A stretch of DNA of 64,000 bases from Synaphobranchus kaupii (Eukaryota > Chordata > Actinopteri > Anguilliformes > Synaphobranchidae): assembly GCA_029718625.1 (NCBI GenBank), contig CM056383.1:64418849-64482848 (forward strand), written 5' to 3'. Position 1 is the stretch's first letter, and each line of letters starts with the position of its first letter. Shown here one piece after another: positions 1 through 11,769 of the stretch. The position numbers and the translations under genes are program-made. Below the pieces are notes generated by a model. The model was not told the origin of the DNA, did no database searches, and was given only the letters and a program-made list of their open reading frames with translations.

Positions 1-732
1 GACTGCCATCAGCATTCCGTGGGCAACGCAATCACCAATTGCACGTCACCCTGTGGAGATACCGGTCACAGTCGGCACAGGAACGGTCTGGATTCAATGC
101 GAGGCCGTGAGGCTCATCCATGCACCACAGTGTGGTGCCTTAACCCGATGAGCCATCCAGCAGCCCCGTTCCTCGGCATTCTTGTAAGAAAAGAACATGC
201 TTTAATCTCAGAACCACATAGCAAAAAAGCCAAATCAAACCTAATCTCCCTAGTTGAACACAGTCCCTTTGCTGGTTTGGCTTTGGTTGCTGAAAAAAAA
301 ACAATATATAAGTGAATAAAACTAGCAGAGAAATATGCTAACAATAGACAAAACACCAAACTATACAAAGACTCCAGGAACAAACTCAGCAGATTGGCTG
401 TGGGACCCGTTTCATCTGAGAAATAGTAGCTGTGTGAATACAGTCTGTGGTGCCAGGTTAGATAACACAACACAAAAGGAAGGTGAGAACTGATACTCCG
501 TTTCCACTGGCAAAGAGATACCGACTCGCATGTTCCCTGCCGTATGGGGCTGTTTGCTTAGCGTTGTCAACCTTCATGATGCACACTGTGGTAAAGACCC
601 ATGCAAGTGATATTGCTGTATAAACTCTTTCTTTTCACAAGAAGACAATTTGACTACTAACACGTATCAGTGAGAACTTGCACACCACAGTCCTACACGT
701 TTCTTTCCTCAGTAATTTCGTACATACATGGT
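1..732. other. No gene recognised; AT-rich DNA
   Basis: Short open frames occur on both strands, but none has a recognisable domain, good codon bias or a splice context. No repeat family was recognised. Confidence 0.5.
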
Positions 733-900
733 AATTCAATTCAATTCAATTCAATTTTATTTGTATAGCGCTTTTTACAGAGAACTGTCACAAAGACGCT
801 GCACAGGGAAACAGAAGGAAAATTGAGCAAAAAACCAGGCCTTAGCCCCCAACCAGCAAAATGAGGTAAAAAACTCCCCGCTAGGGGAGAAAAAAACACT
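733..900 (-). repeat. Truncated dispersed retroelement 3' end
   Basis: The left edge is a run of about four ATTCA units, followed by TTTTATTTGTATAGCGC, a phrase seen in very abundant teleost interspersed repeats. Next come a GTCACAAAGACGCTGCACAG stretch, CCTTAGCCCCC and AAAAACTCCC, in the order I recall for that family. Read on the minus strand, the pentamer run is the 3' tail expected of a target-primed retroelement, so this is a 5'-truncated copy. The exact LINE or SINE clade is not settled. Confidence 0.6.
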
Positions 901-1756
901 GTAATAATTGTAGGTCACCATGTATCACAATTAACAATGATTCTTTAATTTACAAATAATTGTGCCTTTGGGAATGACCACACATCTCCTCACAATCCAT
1001 TTTTTTCTAAGATTGTAGCTACAATATACTACTTTGAGAAATTTCTGCACTCCTCTCTAATTGAAAGGTGTTTTTCCTAACCTCAAGTCCATTTTTGATA
1101 AACCATACTTTTACACTATTATTATTAAAGATTTAAGTATAAAAATATGATTTTTCATGCAGAAACTCCACCAATGTTGATTTTCTCAAAAAAGTGGGCT
1201 GAATTAATTTTGGAAAAACACTCTTCAATTAGGTTGTATACATAATGGTGGTGCTGTATATTTTGGTATATTGATTTTGGACAAATTTTGGACTGACTGC
1301 CATCAGCATAAAACACAATTTAACTGATTAAATAATATGCCAAAATGATTGACTATTTTAGCCTCATCTTAACTAAAAATGTTGACTGTGGATCCTGAAT
1401 ACATTTTTCTTAGATTTTGTGGATTGCAGGGTGGGAAAGGAGACACTGTTGAGGGTGTACATTTGTATTCATTGTACATTCAAGATTGAGGTAAATAACT
1501 CAATAAATAAATAGGTCGGGAGCATCTCAGGTAGCACGTCCCTCTGAAGGTTGGCCAACTCCAGTCTCGGAGACTAGAGTGTATGCAGTTTTTGTTCTAA
1601 CCAATTGAACTCTGACTTTGTTTTCTAAACAGCTGCATACACCAATGCTGGTTCATTATTATGTTGGATTTGGGGTAACAATGTTAAGGATATAGATGTG
1701 TAAAAATTGTTGAAGGTTATTTTTGTTTTCTTTTTGAGAGCTGATGTCTGCCACTT
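901..1756. other. No gene recognised; AT-rich DNA
   Basis: Low-complexity AT-rich DNA. A stretch near 1554-1590 (GGCCAACTCCAGTCTCGGAG) resembles the start of common fish MITEs, but no partner terminus was found. Confidence 0.4.
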
Positions 1757-1806
1757 TTGTAAGTCACTCTGCTTAAGAGCATCTGCCACGTGATTGTAAT
1801 GTAATG
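1757..1806 (+). repeat. SINE/L2-type 3' tail fragment
   Basis: The phrase GTAAGTCACTCTGCTTAAGAG, then CATCTGCCACGTGATTGTAATGTAATG, matches in order the 3' tail of the SINEs at 19101 and 51569 (AAGTCGCTCTGGATAAGAG and so on), ending in TGTAA-type repeats. Such tails are shared between fish L2-clade LINEs and the SINEs they mobilise. The tRNA-like head is absent, so this is a 5'-truncated copy. Confidence 0.6.
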
Positions 1807-3178
1807 CTTTCATGAGCACGGTAAAACATTTTCACCAAGGGCATTTGTGCAGTCTTCGGCTGAAACGTCTGTTTAAACAAATAACTCATACCGTGTAATT
1901 AATTGGGCTTATTAATCATTCCGATCGGAAGTTAACACAATATTATAAACACTAGTGCGTGGTTCGGTGATGCACTCCGTAGAATTCCGACTGTGCCTGG
2001 GAGCACTGCAGGACACTGCATGTTCAGCTTCAATGTCCCCCAGGGAAGAAGCCCTTCAGTCGGTATGGTGTCCCACACCTCATCATGAAGTAGGTAGCTA
2101 CTGGTAGCCTGGCCTTGGCTGTGCCAGCTATAGTAAAGGAACGGTCCTCTGGCACGATAATAACTCAGCGGGTAGACTGCAGAGCGTGAAAAGGACTGCG
2201 GGCTGGCTGCACTCATTCCAAAGGGCCCGACCTATAGCGTGAGACGACCTGGATTGCCAGGGGACGTCGCGGCACTGGCACGAGCCTCGGATGGGAGATT
2301 TCACCACGGGAGAAATGGTGGATTTAATTTAATTTAATCTCGGAGCCTGTAAAGTCACAATTGTGCTGTTCTTTGGATTGCAATATTTTAAACGAATGTA
2401 CCGCACCGCAGAAATGCAGAGCTTGCAAAAAGTTGAGTCATTTATTTAGTCTCTCACTGCTCACTGGTCTACAGCGTAATTAGTGGGGGGGTGCTGTGGG
2501 TGCGGCCCACCCATATGAATACCCATGGGTAGCCACCAGTCCCTTATGGGATCAATCTGTAATTGAGAATTAAATGTTACGTTACGTATTGAATCAATAC
2601 GGGAGGCGATTTGTTCCATATTTTCAAAAAATACCCCATTACACGCCACTATTGGTTAAGCTGCCTATCAGTCATTATTAATAGGCTACTTACAGGGATT
2701 TTAGCCTACTGGGACAGGTTCCAGGGCAATTGAAAACTCAGAGCAAGTTGAAAAGTAGTAAATTACAGTGTGATTGTTTTGGTTAGTTTGTTGTAAAGTC
2801 ATTGGCAGTGCGATATGGTCTGTGTGTGAAAAATGTAAGTTGTAGCCTATTACATCACTGTTTAACGTTAACTGGACTTAGTTAAACACATGTGTTTTCC
2901 CTAACATCACAGTTTTGCACTAATTCAAGTTTTAATTCCAGTGTTAATTAAATGTTCCTCTAATTTGAATGGATGAACTTAACATTAGGCTAATGTAATT
3001 TCTGAATTCCAACGAATGCTATACCTACCAGCCTATCCAATGTTGAAATGTGCTTTTATTATTAGGCTATTATTATTTTAATGAAAACGCTTGTTATTTC
3101 TACGTTCATTTGAAATAGCCTACTGAAATTTTGCTTGGCGACAAGCAAGACCAGCTTCATACAGCCTTTTGATGCAAT
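1807..3178. other. No gene recognised; AT-rich DNA
   Basis: No domain-bearing frame and no recognised repeat. The block 2212-2310 is locally CpG-rich but too short and featureless to call. Confidence 0.4.
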
Positions 3179-4057
3179 GGGCCCTATCTTGGCGATCTTG
3201 GCGCTTAGTCTAAGCGCATGGCGCTAAGTCCATTTAGGGCATGTCCAAGTCTACTTTTGCTATTTTAACGGCGTGTTTTTTGGGCGCTAAGCCCGGCGCA
3301 AGGTGTGACTGGGCTGAACCTAGTCTCTTCATTAATTATAGGTGTGTCTTGGGCATGACATGCAATAAACCAATCAAAATGTCATATCCCATTCCCTTTA
3401 AAAGCCTGCTTTTCCACCTTGGCGGATTGCTTATGATGGCGAAACAGACATGCTCGTGCGTGTTTAGTGCGATCAAGGAATTGGCTACATGGATCAGTAG
3501 CAGCAGCAATAGTAGTATTATGAGTTCCCGGTAATTCCTGACAGTGCTGTTTACGAAATATATGCTGTTAAATTTCGTTAAAAGCACCTGCAACAGCTGA
3601 GAATAAGCGACCAATTGCTTCCTTCTCACCTTAGAAAACGCCAAATTAGCCTGCTTGTTTAACGAATTTCGTTTGATTATGCAATGAACTCATGTTCAAG
3701 CTTCATCCGAAGTTCATTAGGCTACCTGCATTCTAATTTTGATTAATAACATAACTAACGTTATTTTGCCTTAATGATGACACTAAATACAACAAATCTG
3801 TCAGGTTGGCAACCCATAGGTTCAGCATATTTTCCCTTGTTTTATAATGTCCTGCTTATGGAAATGTGACCAACCTGTTTAACTGGTAGCGTAATACTTT
3901 AAAACTATTCACTTTCCCAGGAAGACCGTGAAAAGTGTGATGTACAGCAGGGGAAACAGACCTGCTCATGTAAAGCGAACATGCAGATAATGGAATTAAA
4001 ATTAATTGTGTAACGTGCTGCAAATTTAGTTTCTAATTAGACGCTTAGTTCTCTTAA

Positions 4058-5022
4058 AGGGTAAGTTCGCTATTTTGGACCTTGGACCCTATTTGCGGTC
4101 CGTCTTCCATGAACCTGACCCATGAAGTCCATTTTTTCGCTGATCGGTCCAGTATTGAGTTCGGTACAGATTTCCTGTAGGCTCTCACTGGGCTACAATA
4201 GAAGTCAACGGGGCAATTAGAAATGTTATGGAAAAACAACGATAAATGTGCTTTTATAGCTCAGTGTGTATTCTTACGGTCTCAGTATGCTCTCCTGTGA
4301 AATGTAAGCTATCGCAAACGCAAACCGAACGTTGAAACAACAGTTCCATTTGAAACAGAACTATTTCTCCGACCGCACTACCTCGCACTGACTTCGGATA
4401 ACATTACCTGCGCAACTTCAGCCTCTCTCTCTTCTCTTGCTCTCTTATCATCCATCTCTTGTAGTTCCGTGTCCGTGTATTCTGGCTCAAATCTGTAGCG
4501 AGTAACGTCAGTCAAAATCGAATTCTTCGTCTTCGTAATCATTATAGTCATCCATCATCCAAGTTTTTTTGTGGAAATGGTAGCCTACGTTGCTGCAGGT
4601 AAACAAACGCAGACTGCTCAACTAGATAGTTTCGTAAACGGCCGGCACACCTTCCCGCTCCCCTACCCCCGACACATAGTACTCCGCGGGAGCAGCGAAA
4701 ACAAGCAACAGAGAAATGCTTACTTCCAAGCCATGCCAAGCACGTAAAAATGTTCGGATTGAGATACATTTCACAGGAGAGCATACTGAGACCGGTAACA
4801 ATACACCCTGAGCTTCCCGTCTCATTTATTGTACATGAAAGCACATTTATCGAACATTTCTAATTGCCCCGTTGACTTCTATTGTAGCCCAGTGAGAGCC
4901 TACAGGAAATCTGTACCGAACTCAATACTGGACCGATCAGCGAAAAAATGGACTTCATGGGTCAGGTTCATGGAAGACGGACCGCAAATAGGGTCCAAGG
5001 TCCAAAATAGCGAACTTACCCT
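4058..5022. mobile_element. TTAA-flanked element with long terminal inverted repeats
   Basis: The element lies between TTAA at 4054-4057 and TTAA at 5023-5026. It begins AGGGTAAGTTCGCTATTTTG and ends with the exact reverse complement. The two arms pair over roughly 250 bp each (4058 to about 4310, and about 4770 to 5022), with small indels towards the loop. TTAA targets with such ends are known for piggyBac and Kolobok superfamilies; which applies here is unresolved. It sits wholly inside the element at 3179-6039 and so inserted later. A short coding-like remnant lies in its centre. Confidence 0.7.
4420..4555 (-). pseudogene. Acidic coding remnant inside the TTAA element
   Basis: A minus-strand frame starts with Met at 4555 and reads an acidic run (MDDYNDYEDEEFDFD) up to a TGA. 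One frame away the reading continues 29 codons as DVTRYRFEPEYTDTELQEMD and on to a stop at 4420-4422. The FEPEYT-x-x-EL phrase resembles the N-terminus of abundant fish proteins annotated as P2X7-like, which I recall only loosely. No catalytic domain follows. It could be a captured host exon, the start of a lost transposon gene, or chance. Confidence 0.3.
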
Positions 5023-6327
5023 TTAAATCTTTTGTTCAAGTTATGGAATTACAGGTGAAATCAGTGGGGTTTTAATAAGCTGAGGATATGGAAAGCTTGT
5101 CACTGTAATTAAAAAAAATATGAAGGAAGAAGAATAGCTAAGGTTAGCCTACAATTCAGTTAACTTGATGACATTTATCTCCGTTTTTTAACCATAGTCT
5201 ATCTAAAAAACATTATGCACAGTGAGTCCGCTGTAGCCTAGGCTATTTGAAAAACAATAAAAGCAATATTCACTGGACAAGGTTTTGAACTTTTTTCAGT
5301 CACAAACCATTCTATTTACTTACAGGCTGTATTCCTAGATAAGCAGAGCTGTATTGTAATGACATCTGAAGCGCATTTTCAGAACGCAAATGTCCGTCTA
5401 TTGCAGTAGCTACGCGGGTTTTCCATTGAATGACAATTCACGCATTAGGTGCAAATGACAATTCACGCATTAGGCAGCTCCTTTTTAATGGATAGCCATT
5501 GTCCCGTACCATCGCACATCGCCTGGATGTTGATGGAGTGGGCTGAGAGCAATGTAATGCGGCATCGTTTCCCTTCGCTGAGGGAAAGGTATGTGGACCT
5601 ATGGAACCTTTTATTATTATGCATTTTTGATATAGCCTACACAATAATAATATTTCACATTGTGATCTATTTTAGTCATGCTTGTGCACGCCCCTGTGTG
5701 TAACAGACAGGAGGGTATGCGCGTTGTGCACACGCCTATGTAGACGCACTATAACATGAATAACATGTAAACAACTGCGACATGACTTTAGACCAGGTTT
5801 GTAGTGGTTCTAGCGCAAGCGCTTTCTGCTGGCTCAAGATAGCAATACGCCAAAAAGAATCCTGGCCACTCCTCATCTTAAGACCAACACGCCCAGTTCA
5901 CTTGTGATGGCACAAGAATACATGCTAGTTTAAGGACGTAAGCGTTAGGCGTTATTATGGACCTAGCGCCGGGTGTAAGATAGCAAAGACACTTGCGTTT
6001 GGGTTAGCGCCGCTTTGCGCCGGGTGTAAGATAGGGCCCAATGTGTTCAGGTTTAACCATTTTATGTTTCAATTTGTTCAAACCCACCCCCCTGTTTTGG
6101 CACATATTTTCATTATGGCAATGATGATGATGTGCCTATTACATGTGCTATTTATGTACGTCCTTTATTTGTGTGTGTTATTGTCTGTATTTCTACAGTG
6201 ATCAACATTGTTGTGTTAAAAAGAGGTGCAATCGCACTGGCCATGCTAACGCAGATATCACAATATAGGCCTAGACATATTACAAAATGAACTGTAATAC
6301 AAATATATAATATTACTATTACACATA

Positions 6328-6930
6328 CAGTGAGCACCATAATTCACTGGACAGTGACACATTTTTGTGAAGTTGAAGCGCAGACTGTCAGCTTTAATTT
6401 GAGGGTATTTTCATCCATACCGGATGAACCGTTTCGAAATTATAGAACCTTTTGTACATAGTCCCCCCCCCCATTTTCTGGGCATCAATAATATTGGAGA
6501 GTTTTACATAATGTAGAATAAAGTAATAATTTTTAATATTTGGTTGCATATCCTTTGCATGCCATGACTTCCTGATGTCTGTGACCCAAAAACATCAAAA
6601 GACTCTTGAAAAAAAAAAAAAAAAAATTTTTTTTCTGGTACTCCTACAAGCAATACTATAACCTCTCTGCATTTGAATGGATCTCTATGGTTATTGGGGG
6701 GTGGGACTAGATTTAGCTGTACATTACACTGGAACTGTATGGAATACATGGTTGACAAAATGTCTCTAAGTCATCAAGGGTCTGAGGTATCAAACGAGCC
6801 TCAAAGCATCACTCTGCTGCCAGATATGCAGTAGATATGGATGGATCGCTTTAAGGGTTGTTTCTCCTCATACATTTTCCTATTGAACTCTATTGAAAAA
6901 TAAGTCAGGAGAAGAAACCATTCAAGTTAA
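6328..6930. mobile_element. Tc1-type element remnant with foldback arm
   Basis: The left terminus is TA followed by CAGTGAGCACCATAATTCAC, and GGACAGTGACACATTTTT follows. The same end occurs at 31474. The interior holds ATATCCTTTGCATGCCATGA, a stretch antisense to Tc1-type transposase coding sequence and shared with the element at 11987. From about 6657 the sequence becomes one arm and the centre of the foldback module seen in full at 31606-31945. The second arm and right terminus are missing. An A-run/T-run of about 28 bases interrupts it near 6608-6637. Confidence 0.6.
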
Positions 6931-8391
6931 TATTAGAGATGTATTAGATATATTAGAGAATAATATGATTATTATATCATAATTTGGGATTTTGAGAAGT
7001 GCTTCTGACTCCCACAGGACTGGGGGGGGGGGGGGGGGGGGGCTTGCTCGCAACCTGCTTCATACCCATATGTCTGAAAGGCTAGCTCCGCCCCTGCCCA
7101 CTGTGTCTTACTGAAATTGAGGCACGGAGTGCCCAGAATTAGGAGGCCTACCATTGTCTCACATATACTGTATATTGACTTGTGCATGCAGACACAATAA
7201 ATCCTCAGAGATGGAAGAATGAAGCAATCAGCACAATTGGATACATCTCATACATTGCATAATCCCATAATCATCCCCCACAATATCATCACTACAGCAA
7301 AATTCTCTGCTATGCTTGCAAAAGACTAACAGTCCAGGAAAAATTACATGCTCCTTGAAACCGTTTAGTTTTTGACACTTTTAAATATAGATACACGTAA
7401 GTTAATTTTGAGAGGATTAATATTTGATCAGTTAGTTCCTGAGGTGGGGGGGTAGTGCTTAATTATGTATTAAGATGTCTTCATGCTTTCTAGTTGCTAT
7501 CTGTCTTATCCCACCCCCCCAATAAAACACATTGACAATGCTTTGAAAGATGTTTTTTTTTTAACCCTATTCACTTTGGCCCAAATTCGGCCAATTCAAC
7601 CTAGTTTCTATTAGTCTTATTTAAGTGTCAATATCTCAAGAAATATTCACTGCACATCCATGGTTTAAAGTTTGAATTGAAGAAGAGGCTGTATCATTCA
7701 GAAATTTGCAGTAGAATACATTTATTTCAGAATCGTCACATACAGTATATACATAATACACGTAAAATATCTAGTCTAATGTTTTTAAATACGTAAAACA
7801 AATGTACAAAAGCACGTGTTTTTACAAAACAACAGCAATGTATTACAGCCCTAAGTGCGATAGGTGATCTCTGTGGAAATGTCGACTGTACAGGCGAAAT
7901 GTTACAAGATAAACTCTTCAGGGTTGATCAGAAAACAGCTGTAGCTTCATAACCAGGTAGGTTACTTAGTTTCATAAACATATTTATACAAGAGATTTTG
8001 TTGAAAAAAAATATGAGTCTACTAAACCGAAAGTACTTTGGGTACTGTACATAGTATAGTATATATAAGGAAAACACCGAATTCTTATTTGTACAATGTT
8101 TTAAAAAAAATATTGTTTCTCTATCTGAACATGATTTTCTTAGCGTGTATGAATGGTGCATTTTATGCATTTTATAGTCTGTGCCTTTAGCAAGACGAGG
8201 GTCATAAGCGCTTTAGGCTACTGCTGCGTGTTGGCTAGTCAGCCCTACTTTCCTCAAACTTTGGAATACTTCAAAATACATCTCTCTCTCTCTCTCTCTC
8301 ATGGCGAAACGGCAGCCATCAACAGAGGCAAGCCCCCCGGCATCTCAGGCATAAAATATAGCCTATATAAAAACATTATATAGAATACATA
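6931..8391. other. No gene recognised; includes a 21-base poly-G
   Basis: No coding domain is seen. A run of 21 G residues lies at 7022-7042, and a CT dinucleotide run at 8281-8300. The rest is AT-rich. Confidence 0.5.
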
Positions 8392-9554
8392 CAGTAGGGT
8401 TCAAAAGTCTGAGACCACAAGTGAAAATGCTTCTATTTTGCATTATTTTCTAATTTAATGCAATTTCTTTCATTAGAAATGGTATTATCAGCATAACAAT
8501 TTGAATGAAAAGTTAAATATTTTAAAACTTAAAAACACATAAATGAAAAAAAATATTAGTATTTGGTATGTCCCCCTTTTGCTTTGATGACAGCTTCTAC
8601 TCAAGTATCTTGTGATGTTACTGAATGCTTGGCTTTCTCTGTCTTCAAGCTTCCATAAATGTTCGATGGGGTTGAGGTCAGGTGACCGTGGAGGAAAGTC
8701 CATGACAGTCAGCACTCCTTGCTCCTCTTTGGTCTTCAAGTAGTTCTTGCAAAGCTTTGAGGTGTGTTTAGGGTCATTATCCTTTTGCAGTATGAATCCT
8801 TCTCCACAAAGCTCCAAACCAGAGGGTATAGCATGTCTCTGAAGAATGGAGTGGTACTTTTCTTTTGTCAGGGTGTAGTCGATTTGGTGCAGGTGTCCAA
8901 CTCCAGAGTAGGCAAAACAGCCCCAGATTTGAATATTCCCACCACCATGTTTCACTGTTGTTTTGATGCACTGTGGTATCAATCGCTCTCCAGTTCGTCA
9001 CCTTACATGAACCATTCTGTTACCGCCATAAATCTCAAAATTGGATTAATCAGTAAAAAGGACTTTTTTCCACTGTGAAATGCTGGTATGTCTTAGCCCA
9101 TGCCAATCGTTTGGCCTTGTTCCCCCTCCGGAGAAGTGGTTTAGCGACTGCTACTCGTCCTTTGAGCCCACGACTAGCTGGCCTTCTTTTGACAGTACTT
9201 TCACTGATTGGAGTCTCTCATTCTTTATTCAGCACATTCTGTATCTGTGATGCAGTTGATTCTCTCTCTCAGTGAACAAAGCTTTATGTATTGGTCTTCT
9301 AATGGTGCAAGCCAATTAACTAACAAGCCACTGTTGAGTAGATCAAATACACTTGAGTGTCGTCTGAGCACATGCTTCAATGGAAGGGATAAGACTCAAG
9401 GGAATTTGATTAGTGACCTGGAAATAGTGCAGAATCTAAAAAACTTTATTTCACGTCATAACTTTTCTTTGTTTTAGATTTTTTTCCAAACTTTTCAAGT
9501 TTCCATGAAAAATGTCAGATTTTCAATGTGGTCTCAGAATTTTGGACCCCACTG
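8392..9554. mobile_element. Complete Tc1-like transposon, 1163 bp
   Basis: The left end reads CAGTAGGGTTCAAAAGTCTG and the right end, read inwards on the minus strand, reads CAGTGGGGTCCAAAATTCTG. Both continue GAGACCACA, giving inverted repeats of about 28 bp with few mismatches. TA flanks both sides (8390-8391 and 9555-9556), the standard Tc1/mariner target duplication. The single gene inside, on the minus strand, is broken, so the copy could move only with a transposase supplied in trans. Confidence 0.9.
8556..9240 (-). pseudogene. Broken Tc1-like DDE transposase
   Basis: This would encode the DDE transposase that cuts and joins the surrounding element. Visible pieces, in order: a basic segment with KAKRLAWAKTYQHF typical of the region before the first catalytic residue; VLFTD with the first Asp; GGGNIQIWGCFAYSG; QKDNDPKHTS with the second Asp; PPRSPDLNPIEHLW with the catalytic Glu; and a C-terminal EAVIKAKGGHTKY then TAA at 8556-8558. 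It is disrupted by a frameshift just before the first Asp motif, an in-frame TAA immediately after that Asp, a TGA about 17 codons later, and a frameshift near the C-terminus. The helix-turn-helix N-terminus (about 9240-9470) is too decayed to read. The longest intact stretch is 8488-8982. Confidence 0.85.
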
Positions 9555-9564
9555 TATATAAATG

Positions 9565-9802
9565 AAATGATGAGCCAATTACAGTACCTTAGTTCCACAT
9601 GTAAATCGAAAATAGCACAAAGAGACTGAAATGATGAAGGAATAAGGAATAAGTAATATTCTATAATAATTAGATTTAATTTGGCATTGATAAAGTTGTC
9701 CTCCATAAGGGGGGGGGGGGGGGGGGGGTGGCTAAAATATAAATTAAAATGATGAGCCAGTTACAGTAAATAGAAAATAGCACAAAGAGACTGAAATGAT
9801 GA
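9565..9802 (+). repeat. Diverged direct duplication around a poly-G run
   Basis: The phrase AAATGATGAGCCAATTACAG at 9565 recurs at 9747 with one change. Both copies continue through AATAGCACAAAGAGACTGAA to ATGATGAA (ends 9637 and 9802). The offset is about 182 bp, and a 20-base G run (9709-9728) lies between. The first copy carries about 15 extra bases. Confidence 0.7.
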
Positions 9803-10182
9803 ATGAATATAGCTCATCTTTAATATACTTGTTTCCATATAATATTAGATAATGATTTTGTATTATTGGGCATAAATCATAATAATAAAATGATCTTATC
9901 CACTAATATACTGATTAGCCTATACTTTAGCTTTATATGAAAGCATCTCAAATCTCATCTAGGGCTTTGTAGAAAAAAAAAATCTTTAAAATGTTCATAA
10001 ATTAAACATTTTATTTTAGAAAATGCCCTGTGTGAGGTTGTGTAGAATGCAGGAAATTAGTTTTAAAAGGCTCAGATTTTTCTGGGGGAGGACCCCAAAA
10101 CCCCCAATTACTTCATCCCCCCCTTCTGCACCCCCAACATCTCTTCCTGCCCCCCCCAATCAAAGCAGTCTAGAAACGGTCC

Positions 10183-10218
<36 letters not shown>

Positions 10219-11769
10219 CAAAGACTCACCAGAGTTATAATACCAGAGTTAGAAAAGACAGGGTATAATATTTCTGTGAAAACCCTTGTGGTAGGCACCA
10301 CTGCAGGTGTGGTTGTATCTTTAGTACATAAGGTGCCAGATGTATGCAACAGGAGGCTTATAAGAGATCCTGACAGTGTTTTGCTTGAAGGGAGATTATC
10401 ACCAGCTACAGACAAAATGTGCACAGCATTTTGCTAAATGGAAATTACATCTGTGCCCTGCGTCTTGGGCCCTGTGGGTTCTGGGCTGAGACTGTCACCC
10501 TCGATAATCAACTGTCCTGATTATGACTACAACACCGGCATGCCTCCAAGCAAATCATATATGACAACAGTTGAGGATGAGTTCGAAATTAATTTTAGCC
10601 TGTCACCAGTAGAGAAGCAGAGGAATACAGATTTTTTCTGAGGGACCCTGGAGGAGGTAAAGATTGTTTCTTGTAGTTTGTATGTTGTCAAATAGGTGAT
10701 GACCCCACTTGGACCCCTTTCTGATTCTAATCTTCTCCGTAAAAATAAATAAATAAATATTTCCTAGACTGTGTTGATATCTAGGCCTCTGGTGTAAACA
10801 GAGAGCAGAGAGCTCAACTCAGTGTACAACTAGCTCATATAATAGATTCCTTTGAGAAACACCTAACAGTAGTATTGGTAAGAAAAAGAAGAAAAAATAT
10901 ATATAAAGTTTGTTTGTGCTAAACTCGTGAAACAAGGGATTCCCTTTATATCCAATAAACCAAACTGCAATGCAGCAACATTCATTGCTGCAGTAAGATC
11001 AGTTGAAAGAAATACAAGCATAATTAAGCAGTTATTGGAAATGTTTGGTGCAGGGATCCCATCTGAGGGATCTGATCACAGAGATCCTGAGCCATAAGAA
11101 ATCAATCAATCTTTCTGCATAGGTTAGGAAAACTCAATGCATTATTTTCCATTGAGCTGAACGTGTTTTCAGGAGCGCCTGAAAAAAGAGCATTTCTGTG
11201 TAAGTAAATACAATTTCAAATGCAAAAAGTGACGTTTTTCTAAAAAAGCAGCTTCTTACGTTGACAGTGAAAAAAATACCAAAATCAGGCATTACAGTGC
11301 AGAGTAAATCACCTGGAAGCAAGCTTATACCTGAAAAAATTAACCCTCTCTATGATCTACCTTTCGTGACTTTTTCGCTTGCTGTAAACCACGCGTGCGT
11401 TACAGTCACCTAACAGTCTTGTATTCTTCAACCTCATTTGTACAGCTTTCGAACGAAGCTTATGGTTTCCATCTAGCTGAAATAGTTGCTTAGGTATGCT
11501 ATTGCGTGCCGAGCGACTTGCAGATAGCCAAGCTGTTTCTTTCCAGAATGCGCGAGGGACGGCTTTATGGACACCATGAGAACAATTAGCCTTTGGGATA
11601 AAAAAATTGACATACTGTACATACAAGTAAAGTGTAGATGGGAGGGGGTTGGTCAAGTGTCACAATGCATGTAAGCCATCACGCTCCGTTAAGGAGAGTA
11701 AGGAGAGTTAGGGGGTAAGGAGATTTTGTGAAAGATACACACGGAGAGAGAGAAGCTTGTGATAAAAAT
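9803..11769. other. No gene recognised; contains a TGA microsatellite
   Basis: A trinucleotide run of about 12 TGA units occupies 10182-10219. A frame at 10438-10641 and the frame before it on the plus strand look mildly protein-like, but I recognise no family and a stop separates them. The remainder is AT-rich. Confidence 0.4.

Larger units (their letters stand above)
3179..6039. mobile_element. PIF/Harbinger-like DNA transposon, non-coding, 2.86 kb
   Basis: The left end starts GGGCCCTATCTTGGCG and the right end closes with GCGCCGGGTGTAAGATAGGGCCC, so the outer TIR is GGGCCCTATCTT. The element is flanked by the trinucleotide AAT on both sides (3176-3178 and 6040-6042), consistent with the 3 bp target duplication of PIF/Harbinger elements. 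The left subterminal region has a CCAAT and a TTTAAA stretch before a short frame starting near 3436, but no transposase domain could be read. A 21 bp direct repeat lies at 5446-5476. The centre holds a separate TTAA-flanked element at 4058-5022. Related termini occur at 11770-11950, 21955-22165 and 50101-50187. The superfamily call is inference from the termini. Confidence 0.65.

Noticed and set aside
1..1310. GACTGCCATCAGCAT at position 1 and again near 1296
   Set aside because: A single 15-base match with no extension on either side; not enough for a repeat call.
8764..9078. Plus-strand frame across the Tc1 element
   Set aside because: Antisense to the transposase remnant.
10438..10641. 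Protein-like plus-strand frame
   Set aside because: The translation looks non-random but matches no family I can name, and the preceding frame ends in a stop; not called.
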